A stretch of DNA of 64,000 nucleotides, taken from the NCBI GenBank assembly GCA_029212365.1, contig JARGOC010000006.1, positions 121,913 through 185,912 on the forward strand, in the 5' to 3' direction. Under the pieces are notes generated by a model. It searched no databases. It saw nothing but the letters and a program-made list of their open reading frames with translations, and was not told the origin of the DNA. Source of the DNA: Roseovarius sp. (GTDB lineage Bacteria > Pseudomonadota > Alphaproteobacteria > Rhodobacterales > Rhodobacteraceae). Positions 35,328-44,470 of this stretch are shown one piece after another (position 1 is the stretch's first letter; every line of letters starts with the position of its first letter). The translations under genes were made by a program, and so were the position numbers.

Positions 35328-36632
35328 ATGTTTCACGACATTTCTCAACAGTCCTATTGGCTCGAGGGGCTAGATCCGGTGCCGCAGGCGTGTGCGCCAC
35401 TGCCCGATCATGTGGATGTCCTGATCATCGGGTCCGGGTACACGGGCCTAAACGCTGCGATTGAAACTGCGCGTGGCGGGCGCTCTACCTTGGTGGTTGA
35501 GGCAGGCGCGCCGGGCATGGGGTGCTCATCGCGCAATGGTGGGCAGATCAGCCCCTCGATCAAACCATCGCTTGCGGCGCTGAGCCGCAAACACGGGGCT
35601 GAACGCGCCCGCGCGATCCGGGATGAGGACGAACGCTCGCTGACCTGGATCGAGGAGCGGGTGAAGGCCGAGGGCATTGACTGCGATTTCAAGCGCAATG
35701 GGCGCTATCATGCGGCCCACACCCCACATCACTACGAGGAATTGGCCCGCGAGCAGGAGCATCTGCGCAAAACCGAAGGCACCGAATGCCACATGGTGCC
35801 CCAATCCGAGCAGCACAGCGAAATGGCATCGGATATGTATTTTGGCGGTGCGGTGTATTCCAGTCATGCAGCGGTGCACCCGGTGAAATATCATCGCGGT
35901 TTGCTGGATGTGGCGCTTGCTGCGGGTGTGCAGGTGGTTGGCCATTGCCCGGCCACCGGGATTGAACGTGTTGCTGGCGGATTTCATGTCTCAACAGAGC
36001 AGGGCATGGTCAAAGCCCGAGATGTGATCGTGGCCACCAACGGGTATACCACAAACCTCACACCTTGGTTGCACCGCCGGGTTATTCCGATTGCCAGCAA
36101 CATCATCACAACCCAAACACTGCCCGAAGATCTGGTAGATCAGCTGTTGCCGCGTGACCGTGTCTATAGCGACAGTTGCAAGGTGGTTTACTATTTCCGC
36201 GCCTCGCCAGACCGCCGCCATATTGTGTTTGGTGGACGTGTCGCCGCCCGCGAAGTTGGTCTGCCCGAAGGCGCCGGACGGTTGTATGACAAAATGTGCC
36301 AGACGTTTCCTGCGCTGCGCGATTATGGCCTGACCCACACTTGGTCGGGCACTGTGGCCTTCACCTTTGATGAGCTGGTTCACACCGGCATTCATGACGG
36401 AGCGCATTACGCCATGGGCTATTGCGGCTCGGGGGTGGCGATGTCCAGCTATCTGGGCATGCGCATGGGCCAGAAAGTTCTGGGGCTGGCCGAGGGGCAA
36501 ACTGCATTTGATGGGCTGCCCCACCCCACGCGCCCATTTTATACCGGCAAGCCGTGGTTCTTGCCTGCTGCCATCGCTTGGTATCGCTGGAAGGACCGTC
36601 AACAACATCAACGCGCCCTTCGAAGGGCCTGA
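35328..36632 (+). CDS. FAD-dependent amine oxidase of the D-amino-acid-oxidase fold (PuuB-like)
   Basis: A 434-residue oxidoreductase. VLIIGSGYTGLNAAIETARGG is the FAD-binding motif, and GCSSRNGGQISP following it is typical of the gamma-glutamylputrescine oxidase (PuuB/OrdL) group. FGGRVAAREVG and HTWSGTVAFTFDELVHTG near the C-terminus complete the family pattern. It would oxidise a primary or secondary amine to an aldehyde or imine. The best start is the ATG at 35328; the frame is open to 35253, and a GGAG lies 17 bases away, so the start is uncertain. No PuuA/C/D partners adjoin it, which leaves the substrate open. Confidence 0.82.
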   Translation: MFHDISQQSYWLEGLDPVPQACAPLPDHVDVLIIGSGYTGLNAAIETARGGRSTLVVEAGAPGMGCSSRNGGQISPSIKPSLAALSRKHGAERARAIRDEDERSLTWIEERVKAEGIDCDFKRNGRYHAAHTPHHYEELAREQEHLRKTEGTECHMVPQSEQHSEMASDMYFGGAVYSSHAAVHPVKYHRGLLDVALAAGVQVVGHCPATGIERVAGGFHVSTEQGMVKARDVIVATNGYTTNLTPWLHRRVIPIASNIITTQTLPEDLVDQLLPRDRVYSDSCKVVYYFRASPDRRHIVFGGRVAAREVGLPEGAGRLYDKMCQTFPALRDYGLTHTWSGTVAFTFDELVHTGIHDGAHYAMGYCGSGVAMSSYLGMRMGQKVLGLAEGQTAFDGLPHPTRPFYTGKPWFLPAAIAWYRWKDRQQHQRALRRA

Positions 36633-36802
36633 TTTTGGGGCGGCCCAGGCCAATGCTGGCGGTGGCTGAACCGCTCACCCATCATCCGAAATCTATCGCA
36701 GATGTGATCCGGTAGAACGCGCCAAACGGCTCGCCTGCCCTTGATATTCCGGGCTGGAAGTATTCTATCTGCACCAAATGGCCTTTCGGAAAGGTTCGGC
36801 GC

Positions 36803-39223
36803 ATGCAAACCCATCGCATTGAAATTGAAGGCATGACCTGCGCAGGCTGCGTGGCCCGTGTCGAGCGTGCTCTTGCTGCTGTGCCTGGTGTGGAAACGGC
36901 CACTGTCAATCTTGCCTCCGAAGTGGCTACAGTTGAGCTGAATGGTGCTACGCTTGATGATGTGACCTCAGCACTTGATGGTGCACATTACCCGGCACGA
37001 ACTCAGGACATCTCACTGGATGTCGCTGGTCTGAATTGTGCGGCTTGCGTGCGAGGCGCTGAACAGGCGTTGCTTGGGGCTCCGGGCGTGGTCTCGGCGG
37101 CGGTCAACCTGGCATCAGGTAAGGCGCGCATCCGGGTGCTGACAGGCACGTCAACCGGGGGCGAGCTGGCGCAGGCGCTGACCACCTCTGGTTATCCCGC
37201 CCAAGCCCCTGAGGACGGCACCCAAGATCATGTGACCCGTGCAGTTGAACATGAGCGCAAGGCCCTGCGTGTTGCCCTGATTTCAGCGGCGCTGACGCTG
37301 CCTGTTTTTGTGACTGAAATGGGCGGGCATCTTATCCCGGCATTTCACCACGCTTTGCACAATGCCTTTGGCACACAGGCGCTGTGGCTGATGCAATTTG
37401 TGCTGACCACGCTGGTGCTTGTCTGGCCCGGACGCCGGTTTTTTAGCGTTGGCGTGCCTGCCCTGCTGAAAGGCGCGCCTGAAATGAACAGCCTTGTGGC
37501 GCTGGGCGCGTTTGCGGCCTGGGCCTATTCCTGCGTGGTGCTGTTTTTTCCTGATGTGCTGCCTGCTAGTGCGCGCGCTGTCTATTTTGAGGCGGCAGCG
37601 GTGATCGTGACCCTCATCCTCGTGGGCCGCTGGCTGGAGGCGCGTGCCAAGGGCCGCGCGGGCTCGGCCATACAGGCGTTGATCGGCCTGCAGCCCAAAA
37701 CCGCAAGGGTTGAGCGCCCGGATGGCATCAAAGAAGTGTCGCTGGAAGACATCCGGCAAGGTGACATTGTGCATATCCGACCGGGCGAGAAAATCGCGGT
37801 GGATGGGCGTGTCACATCCGGTGCATCGCATGTGGATGAGGCGATGATCTCGGGCGAGGTAATGCCGGTTTCCAAAGCGCCGGGTGATACGGTCATTGGC
37901 GGCACAATCAACGGGCAGGGTGCCTTGGTTTTTGAAGCCACCGGCGTGGGGCACGAAACGGTTTTGGCGCGTATCATCGCAATGGTCGAACAAGCACAAG
38001 CTGCCAAACTGCCGGTTCAGGCATTGGCTGATCGGGTGGTGGCCATCTTTGTGCCGGGGGTGTTGGCCGTGGCGATGCTGACAGTTTTGGTCTGGCTGAT
38101 CTTTGGCCCTGACCCTGCATTGGCCCGTGCACTGGTTGCCGGTGTGTCGGTGTTGATCATCGCGTGCCCCTGCGCCATGGGGCTGGCCACGCCCACGTCG
38201 ATCATGGTTGGCACCGGGCGGGCGGCGGAACTGGGCGTGTTCTTTCGTCTGGGCGAGGCGTTGCAACGCCTGAGCGAGGCCCGTGTCGTGGCGTTCGATA
38301 AAACCGGTACGCTGACCGATGGGAACGCGGCCGTCACGGATATTCAACTTGCCAAGGGCCAAATCAAGGCAGAGGTGCTGCCATTGATTGCGGCAATCGA
38401 GATCGGCTCGGAGCACCCCATTGCACGGGCCATTCTGGCCGAGGCAGACGGGCTTGATCTTCCGGAGGTTTCTGAATTTGAGGCATTGGCGGGCCGGGGT
38501 GTCAAAGGCGTGGTGGCCGGCCATAGGGTATTGCAGGGCAATGCCCGCATGATGCAGGACGCCGGGATCAACTTCGGGGATATAGACCCTGACGGGGGTA
38601 AAACCACGGGCACCAAAGTATATGCAGCAATAGACGACAAACCGGTTGCGATCCTTAGCATCACCGATCAACCCAAGCCAACCAGCCGTGGCGTGATCGA
38701 CCAATTGCACCAAATGGGATTGGCCACCGCGATGGTTTCGGGCGACAACCGCGCAGCGGCGCAGGCCGTGGCACAGATCCTTGGCATTGACCATGTTGAG
38801 GCGGATGTGCTGCCCGATGGCAAGGTCGAGGCATTGGCGCGCCTGCGCTTGGCGCATGGGCCTGTGGTCTTTGTTGGCGATGGCATCAATGACGCACCGG
38901 CCCTGGCCGAGGCTGATGTGGGCATTGCCGTGGGCACGGGCACTGATGTGTCGATTGAAACCGCCGATGTGGTGTTGATGTCAGGCGATCTGACCGGGGT
39001 TTTGAGCGCGATTGGCATGGCGCGGGCAACCCTGCGCAATATCCGGCAAAACTTGTTTTGGGCCTTCGCCTATAATGTGGCATTGATACCGGTGGCGGCG
39101 GGGCTGCTCTATCCATTGACCGGCACGATGCTGTCGCCAATGCTGGCAGCAGGGGCCATGGCATTAAGCTCGGTGTTTGTGATTTCAAACGCGCTGCGGT
39201 TGCGGTCTGTCCAGCCCGTTTAA
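36803..39223 (+). CDS. copA: Copper-exporting P-type ATPase
   Basis: An 806-residue P1B-type ATPase exporting Cu+ from the cytoplasm. Two N-terminal heavy-metal domains carry C13/C16 (GMTCAGC) and C79/C82 (GLNCAAC). The membrane metal site is C455-P456-C457, the phosphorylated aspartate is D499 in DKTGTLT, EHPIARAI is the nucleotide-binding HP motif, and GDGINDAPALAEADVGIA completes the hinge. Eight membrane segments are expected. No CueR-type regulator or copper chaperone gene is adjacent. It stands alone between the oxidase gene and convergent tpa. Confidence 0.95.
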   Translation: MQTHRIEIEGMTCAGCVARVERALAAVPGVETATVNLASEVATVELNGATLDDVTSALDGAHYPARTQDISLDVAGLNCAACVRGAEQALLGAPGVVSAAVNLASGKARIRVLTGTSTGGELAQALTTSGYPAQAPEDGTQDHVTRAVEHERKALRVALISAALTLPVFVTEMGGHLIPAFHHALHNAFGTQALWLMQFVLTTLVLVWPGRRFFSVGVPALLKGAPEMNSLVALGAFAAWAYSCVVLFFPDVLPASARAVYFEAAAVIVTLILVGRWLEARAKGRAGSAIQALIGLQPKTARVERPDGIKEVSLEDIRQGDIVHIRPGEKIAVDGRVTSGASHVDEAMISGEVMPVSKAPGDTVIGGTINGQGALVFEATGVGHETVLARIIAMVEQAQAAKLPVQALADRVVAIFVPGVLAVAMLTVLVWLIFGPDPALARALVAGVSVLIIACPCAMGLATPTSIMVGTGRAAELGVFFRLGEALQRLSEARVVAFDKTGTLTDGNAAVTDIQLAKGQIKAEVLPLIAAIEIGSEHPIARAILAEADGLDLPEVSEFEALAGRGVKGVVAGHRVLQGNARMMQDAGINFGDIDPDGGKTTGTKVYAAIDDKPVAILSITDQPKPTSRGVIDQLHQMGLATAMVSGDNRAAAQAVAQILGIDHVEADVLPDGKVEALARLRLAHGPVVFVGDGINDAPALAEADVGIAVGTGTDVSIETADVVLMSGDLTGVLSAIGMARATLRNIRQNLFWAFAYNVALIPVAAGLLYPLTGTMLSPMLAAGAMALSSVFVISNALRLRSVQPV

Positions 39224-39278
39224 CAGGTCTTTCGGCGCGCCTCCCAGGCGCATTGACCCTGTTGCGGGCCCTGCCCAC

Positions 39279-39307
39279 AAAAAGGAGGCTGCCGAAGCTG
39301 CCCCCTT
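39279..39307 (-). terminator. Intrinsic terminator after tpa
   Basis: On the minus strand the RNA folds into AAGGGGGCAGC and GCAGCCUCCUU arms, closed by a stable UUCG tetraloop with one mismatch and one G-U pair, followed by a T-rich run. It lies about 25 bases after the tpa stop. Confidence 0.8.
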
Positions 39308-39331
39308 GTTCATGCCCACGTCTGTTGAGTG

Positions 39332-40729
39332 TCAGCCAAACACTTTGGTCAGGGCTTGGTCTGTTGCCGTGATGATCTCATTGATATCATCCTTGGTGGC
39401 AATCAACGCAGGGCTATAGCACAGCGTGTTGTTGAAGCCGGGGACCGACCGGTTGGTCACCCCGATAATCACGCCCTGCGCATCGCAATCGCGCGCAACC
39501 GCCGCCGCCAGCGTTTCGTCCACCGGCTCTTTGCTGGTGCGATCTGTCACCAGTTCAGCACCCAGGAACAGGCCCTTGCCGCGTACATCACCGATCACCG
39601 CGTGCTTGTCTTTCAGCGCGTTCAGTTGATCCAGCATGTACTCCCCCATGGCAATGGTGTTGTCCAGCAGGCCCTCTTCTTCGATGATCGCCATGTTTTC
39701 CAGCGCCGCTGCGGGGCCAGCAGTGCAACCGCCAAAGGTGGAAATATCACGGAAATAGTTCAGCGGGTCTGAAACATCGTCTTTGAACAAATCAAACACG
39801 CGCTCATTGGTGACGCAGCAGGCAATCGCGGCATAGCCCGAGGCCACACCCTTGGCCATGGTCACGAAATCAGGCTTGATTCCGTAGTGTTGATAGCCAA
39901 ACCAAGTGCCGGTGCGGCCCAGACCGCAAACCACTTCATCAATATGCAGCAGGATGTCGTACTTGCGGCAGATTTCCTGCACGCGGGGCCAGTATCCCTC
40001 GGGCGGGGGGATCACACCGCCACCGGCAGTCACCGGCTCAAGGCACAGCGCGCCAACAGTTTCAGGCCCTTCGGCCAGAATGACCTCTTCAATCGCGTTG
40101 GCCGCGGCCACACCATATTCTTCGCCGTTCAGATCCCACTGGGCGCGGTATTCCATGCAATGGGGCACACGCACGAAACCGGGTGCAAAGGGGCCATATT
40201 GCATATTGCGTTCATCCTGACCGCCCGCCGACATGGCCGCCAGAGTGGAGCCGTGATAATCGCGGTCACGGTACAGGATCTTGTACTTTTTGCCGCCATA
40301 GCGCTTGTGCGAGATCTGGCGCACCATCTTAAAGGCTTTTTCGTTGGCCTCAGAACCGGAGTTGGTGAAATACACCCGGCTCATCCCCGGCATCTTGCTG
40401 ATCAGCCGCTCTGAGAACTTCGCACCGGGGATCGACCCGGCAGAGCTTGAGAAATATGGCAGTTGAATCAACTGGTCACGCACGGCATTGGCGATACGCT
40501 CGCGGCCATAGCCAACATTGACAGTCCATACGCCACCCGAAACGGCATCAAGGTGTTCTTTGCCCTTCTGATCCCAGACGCGCATTCCACGGCCTTCAAC
40601 AATGATCCGAGGATCGGCCTTTGGGTCTGTACCCGTCCACGAGGCATGCTGGATCAGGTGATGCCAGACATGCGCGCGGTCTGCTTCAACCACTTGGCTG
40701 ATGTCATTGTTAAGAACCTTGCCGTCCAT
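39332..40729 (-). CDS. tpa: Taurine-pyruvate aminotransferase
   Basis: A 465-residue class III pyridoxal-phosphate aminotransferase that moves the amino group of taurine to pyruvate, giving sulfoacetaldehyde and alanine. The N-terminal SQVVEADRAHVWHHLIQH block is, as I recall, characteristic of Tpa. NSGSEANEKAFK, DYHGSTLAAMSAGGQDERN, HIDEVVCGLGRTG and the lysine of MAKGVASGYAAI are the cofactor-binding features. Its product is the substrate of xsc at 27.3 kb, and a TauR-box-like pair precedes it. The close relative Hpa (hypotaurine) is the main alternative. GGAG site before the ATG at 40729. Confidence 0.85.
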   Translation of the reverse strand: MDGKVLNNDISQVVEADRAHVWHHLIQHASWTGTDPKADPRIIVEGRGMRVWDQKGKEHLDAVSGGVWTVNVGYGRERIANAVRDQLIQLPYFSSSAGSIPGAKFSERLISKMPGMSRVYFTNSGSEANEKAFKMVRQISHKRYGGKKYKILYRDRDYHGSTLAAMSAGGQDERNMQYGPFAPGFVRVPHCMEYRAQWDLNGEEYGVAAANAIEEVILAEGPETVGALCLEPVTAGGGVIPPPEGYWPRVQEICRKYDILLHIDEVVCGLGRTGTWFGYQHYGIKPDFVTMAKGVASGYAAIACCVTNERVFDLFKDDVSDPLNYFRDISTFGGCTAGPAAALENMAIIEEEGLLDNTIAMGEYMLDQLNALKDKHAVIGDVRGKGLFLGAELVTDRTSKEPVDETLAAAVARDCDAQGVIIGVTNRSVPGFNNTLCYSPALIATKDDINEIITATDQALTKVFG

Positions 40730-40822
40730 GAGCGTGCTCCATCAGTTAAAGGCCCGGTTTAAGGCGGGCGAAGTGAATCAGGTGAAATTTGATCATATCA
40801 TCTGCCCAGACGCCCCAACAGA

Positions 40823-40855
40823 ATAGGGCCAGACGCCCTAATTGCGTGAGTCCAG
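40823..40855 (-). promoter_or_regulatory. Pair of TauR-box-like repeats upstream of tpa
   Basis: On the minus strand, CTGGACTCAC (40855-40846) and CTGGCCCTAT (40832-40823) each match CTGGACYTAA at eight of ten positions and start 23 bases apart. The pair ends 94 bases before the tpa start. A possible promoter, TTGGGG (40818) and TATGAT (40797), follows immediately. Confidence 0.55.
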
Positions 40856-40891
40856 ATTGAAACGCGGAAAATCAGGAGGAGCGTGGCGACC

Positions 40892-42676
40892 TTAGGCCCG
40901 GTCATATCCTTGCTTTTGCGCATTATAGAGCTGTGCATACAGCCCGCCGCGCGCCAGCAGGTCTTGGTGTTTGCCCTGATCCACCAGTTGGCCACCTTCC
41001 AGCACAAAAATCCGGTCCGCATCCGAAATCGACGACAGACGGTGTGCCACGACAATGGTGGTTTTCCCTTCGGTCAACCGGTCCAATGCGGCCTTGATGC
41101 GCTCTTCGGTGGCTTGGTCTAGCGCACTTGTGGCCTCATCAAGCAGCAAAATAGGTGCATCACGCAAAAACGCCCGCGCAATGGCGATGCGTTGTTTTTG
41201 GCCACCTGACAGCTGCGCCCCTTTGGGGCCCACAGAGGCATCGCCACGCGCACGGATCAGATCGGCAATCTCGGCATCCTCTGCTGCGGCCCAAACCTGC
41301 TCATCGCTGGCTTCGGGATTCACATAGCGGATGTTATCCCAGATCGAGGCGTTGAAGATCACGATGTCCTGCGCCACCACCGAAAACGCGCCCCGCAGGC
41401 TGGCCACTTTCAACTGGTCAATCGGCTGATCACCGATGGTGACAGAGCCGTCCTGCACATCATAAAGCCGTGACAGCAACGACAGGATTGTTGTTTTGCC
41501 AGACCCGGTGGAGCCAACGATGGCCGATACTTTTCCACCTTCAAAATTCATGTTCAGCCCTTTGAATAGGGGCTGTTCGGGACTGTAGGAAAAGGACACA
41601 TCGCGCAGCGTGATATCGCCGCCAGTGTCAAAGCTCTCAGCCGCACCCGGCGCATCGGCAATAGTTGGGGTTTCCTTGTAGAGCCCGCGGATTTTGTCCA
41701 GCAAGATCAAGTTGGCCTGCAACCCGCCAAAGAACTGCGCCAGCAGGCGGGCTGGATCAAAGATCATGACCATGCCCAGCAGGAAGGTGATGATTGACGC
41801 ACCATCAACATCAAAATCGGGGCTCAGCACCATATAACCGCCGCCGCCAATGACCAGCACATAAACAATGGCCGAGCTAAGATCGATCGAGGGCATCGCC
41901 AAAGATTGGGTCATCTGAACGCGGGTAATCAGACGGCGGATGGTCTCGGTCTCGCGCATCAGGCGTTTGGTTTCCACAGCTTCCTGGCTGGCGATTTTTA
42001 CGGTGCGCATCCCGTTCACCGTTTCTTCAATGCCGTTCATATACTCGGCCTGTGCGTCTTCGACCTCGTATTGGCCCTTTTTCACACGATCAGAAATGAC
42101 ATTCATGATCCAGATGATGAACGGCAGCACAACAACGGCACTGCCAAACAGGATCGGGTTTTTCCAGATCAGATAGGCGGCCACGATCACAACGGTAATG
42201 GCATCCCGAAACGCGTTGGCCACGGAAAGAGCGACAAAAACACCCAACAATTGAGTCTGCGTGACAACCTTCAGGATGATTTCGCCAGATTTGGTGCGCT
42301 CAAAATAGGCCAGATCAAGCGCCATCAAATGGCCAATCAGATCGCGGCGCATTTCAAATATTGCCGCGTTGGATGCCCAAACGGTGATCAATGGCACCAG
42401 ATAAGACATGGCTCCACGCACGAAAAACAGGCCAAACACAATGGCGCATACCCAGACCAGATCACGCACTGATCCGCTGTCAAAGATGACACGCAATCCG
42501 TTTTCGGTGTTGGACAGGAATTGCTGATAAACCAGCCCCTGAACCAGCAGCATGAACAGCACCAGCATAAGCCACGGTGCTTTGCTTTTTAGATAGCGCC
42601 GCCAGAACCAGCGAATATTGTCGCGGTCATGCGCGGTGTACAGGGGGCCGCGCTTTGATCTGTCGGGTGTGCTCAT
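40892..42676 (-). CDS. ABC exporter, MsbA/lipid-exporter type
   Basis: A 594-residue half-transporter: an N-terminal transmembrane domain of about 330 residues with six expected segments, fused to an ATPase domain with Walker A GSTGSGKTT, signature LSGGQKQRIAIAR, Walker B ILLLDEATSALD and the switch histidine in VVAHRLSS. It works as a homodimer in the inner membrane. The substrate could be a lipid, lipid A core or a peptide; the resemblance to MsbA is general. Single gene; its stop is about 160 bases from the tpa start. Confidence 0.85.
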   Translation of the reverse strand: MSTPDRSKRGPLYTAHDRDNIRWFWRRYLKSKAPWLMLVLFMLLVQGLVYQQFLSNTENGLRVIFDSGSVRDLVWVCAIVFGLFFVRGAMSYLVPLITVWASNAAIFEMRRDLIGHLMALDLAYFERTKSGEIILKVVTQTQLLGVFVALSVANAFRDAITVVIVAAYLIWKNPILFGSAVVVLPFIIWIMNVISDRVKKGQYEVEDAQAEYMNGIEETVNGMRTVKIASQEAVETKRLMRETETIRRLITRVQMTQSLAMPSIDLSSAIVYVLVIGGGGYMVLSPDFDVDGASIITFLLGMVMIFDPARLLAQFFGGLQANLILLDKIRGLYKETPTIADAPGAAESFDTGGDITLRDVSFSYSPEQPLFKGLNMNFEGGKVSAIVGSTGSGKTTILSLLSRLYDVQDGSVTIGDQPIDQLKVASLRGAFSVVAQDIVIFNASIWDNIRYVNPEASDEQVWAAAEDAEIADLIRARGDASVGPKGAQLSGGQKQRIAIARAFLRDAPILLLDEATSALDQATEERIKAALDRLTEGKTTIVVAHRLSSISDADRIFVLEGGQLVDQGKHQDLLARGGLYAQLYNAQKQGYDRA

Positions 42677-42820
42677 TCGGGCCTGATGTGAAATTGTGGA
42701 CGTGGTTTTCTGCTCTTACCGGGTTCTGGCGCGAAGGTCATGCAAAAAGCGGTTATATCGTGCCATGCGCTGCGAAAGAGGCAACCCAAATTTAGCGCGA
42801 TACTATGGGCATCGGGGAAC

Positions 42821-42870
42821 AGATTTTTCGCACGAAAAATCTTAGCTTAAGAAAACTCGTGCGAATTTTC
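42821..42870. repeat. AT-rich double-hairpin repeat, copy C
   Basis: First hairpin AGATTTTTCG (42821-42830) with CGAAAAATCT (42833-42842), identical to copy B. Second arm pair AAGAAAACTC (42849-42858) and GAATTTTC (42863-42870) has one mismatch. It lies 34 bases downstream of the glmM stop and upstream of the ABC exporter gene. Confidence 0.72.
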
Positions 42871-42904
42871 ATCAAATCTGGCGATTGTAATTGTGGCACC
42901 CACA

Positions 42905-44245
42905 TCAGCAGGCCCGCTTTACCGCCGCAACCACATCATTGATCACCTTATCCAGCAGCTCGGGGTCGATCGCCTCGGCCATCACGCGGATCAAGGGTTC
43001 AGTGCCTGACTTGCGGATCAACAGCCGCCCGTTCTGACCAAGGGCTGTTTCACCCTCGGCAATGGCGGCTTGCACTTCATCCGCCTCAAGCGGGTGCTGA
43101 CCCGCCTCGTAGCGCACATTGATCAGTTTTTGCGGCACAGGTTCAAACACACGCGCCAGTTCGCTGGCTTTCTTGCCGGTTTCAACCATGCCCGCCAAAA
43201 ATTGCAACGCCGCAATCAGGCCGTCGCCGGTTGTGGCATAATCCGTCATCACTATATGGCCCGATTGCTCTCCGCCCAGGCTGTGGCCGCCGTCACGCAT
43301 GGCCTCAACCACATAGCGATCCCCCACTGACGTGCGTTTCAGTGCAATACCGCGGGCTTCCAAGTGGCGTTCCAGCCCAAGGTTGGACATCACTGTCGCC
43401 ACAAGGGTATCGCCCGCCAAACGCCCCTCGTCTGCCCAGCGGCCAGCGATCAACCCCATGATTTGATCACCATCGGCCACTTTGCCGCGCTCGTCGATGA
43501 TCACCACGCGGTCGGCGTCACCGTCCAGGCAGATGCCCATATCGGCGCGGGTTTCCACCACTTTGGCGGCTGCCATTTCAGGATGGGTTGAGCCGCAGTT
43601 CTTGTTAATGTTGAAGCCGTTCGGCTCCACTCCCAGAGGGATCACCTCGGCGCCCAACTCCCATAAAACCTCGGGGGCTGTACGATAGGCGGCCCCATTT
43701 GCGCAATCAATCACAATGCGCAAACCGTCCAGGCGCCGACGTGACGGAAAGGTGGTTTTGGCATATTCCACATAGCGGCCACGCGCGTCGTCAATCCGTT
43801 TGGCGCGGCCAATGTTTTCGGGTGCGGCCAATGCCACACCATCGCGCATCATTGCCTCAATCGCGTTTTCTGCCTCATCGCTGAGTTTGAAACCGTCGGG
43901 GCCAAAAAATTTGATGCCATTGTCAGTGGCCTTGTTGTGGCTGGCGGAAATCATGACGCCAACATCCGCGCGCAAGGAATGGGTCAAATAGCCAATCGCA
44001 GGGGTCGGCACAGGACCCAGCAGAAACACATTCATACCGGTGCTGGTGAAACCTGCCGTCAAAGCGTTCTCGATCATGTAACCTGACAGGCGCGTATCTT
44101 TGCCAATCACCACGCGGTGTTCTTGCTTGTCACGGCGGAAATACCGGCCTGCGGCTGAGCCTAGTTTCAGCGCCAGTTCAGCCGACATCTTATCGCTGTT
44201 GGCTTCGCCTCGCACGCCATCGGTGCCAAATAATTTCTCGGCCAT
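42905..44245 (-). CDS. glmM: Phosphoglucosamine mutase
   Basis: A 446-residue enzyme converting glucosamine 6-phosphate to glucosamine 1-phosphate for peptidoglycan and lipopolysaccharide precursors. The N-terminal [13 protein letters not shown], the active-site serine S102 in ISASHNK, the metal-binding DGDADRV and the sugar-binding GEQSGH are all present, with the C-terminal [12 protein letters not shown] phosphate loop. The frame extends seven codons upstream, but the ATG at 44245 has an AGGAGC site and the family start MAEKLFG. A double-hairpin element follows its stop. Confidence 0.95.
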   Translation of the reverse strand: MAEKLFGTDGVRGEANSDKMSAELALKLGSAAGRYFRRDKQEHRVVIGKDTRLSGYMIENALTAGFTSTGMNVFLLGPVPTPAIGYLTHSLRADVGVMISASHNKATDNGIKFFGPDGFKLSDEAENAIEAMMRDGVALAAPENIGRAKRIDDARGRYVEYAKTTFPSRRRLDGLRIVIDCANGAAYRTAPEVLWELGAEVIPLGVEPNGFNINKNCGSTHPEMAAAKVVETRADMGICLDGDADRVVIIDERGKVADGDQIMGLIAGRWADEGRLAGDTLVATVMSNLGLERHLEARGIALKRTSVGDRYVVEAMRDGGHSLGGEQSGHIVMTDYATTGDGLIAALQFLAGMVETGKKASELARVFEPVPQKLINVRYEAGQHPLEADEVQAAIAEGETALGQNGRLLIRKSGTEPLIRVMAEAIDPELLDKVINDVVAAVKRAC

Positions 44246-44470
44246 TGCCCTGCTCCTGTCGCCCAAACCCCTTGGGGATACTCAATGTGCCTTGCATATC
44301 CTGAGGGCGCGGGCCTGTCCAATGGTTGCGTGAATCCCCTGCTGTTGCGCCACCGGGCGTGTATGTGACCTTTGTCAAAGGTTGTCCCATTCACCTGAAA
44401 TCGTTGACTGACTGGTCATACCGTCGCATTACACTAAAAACCGCGCAGTCATGGTTGAGGGCAGTATCAA

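Noticed and set aside
37283..38857. 524-codon open frame on the minus strand inside copA
   Set aside because: The copA frame has all P-type ATPase motifs; the opposite frame is rich in Arg, His and Gln and is a shadow of it.
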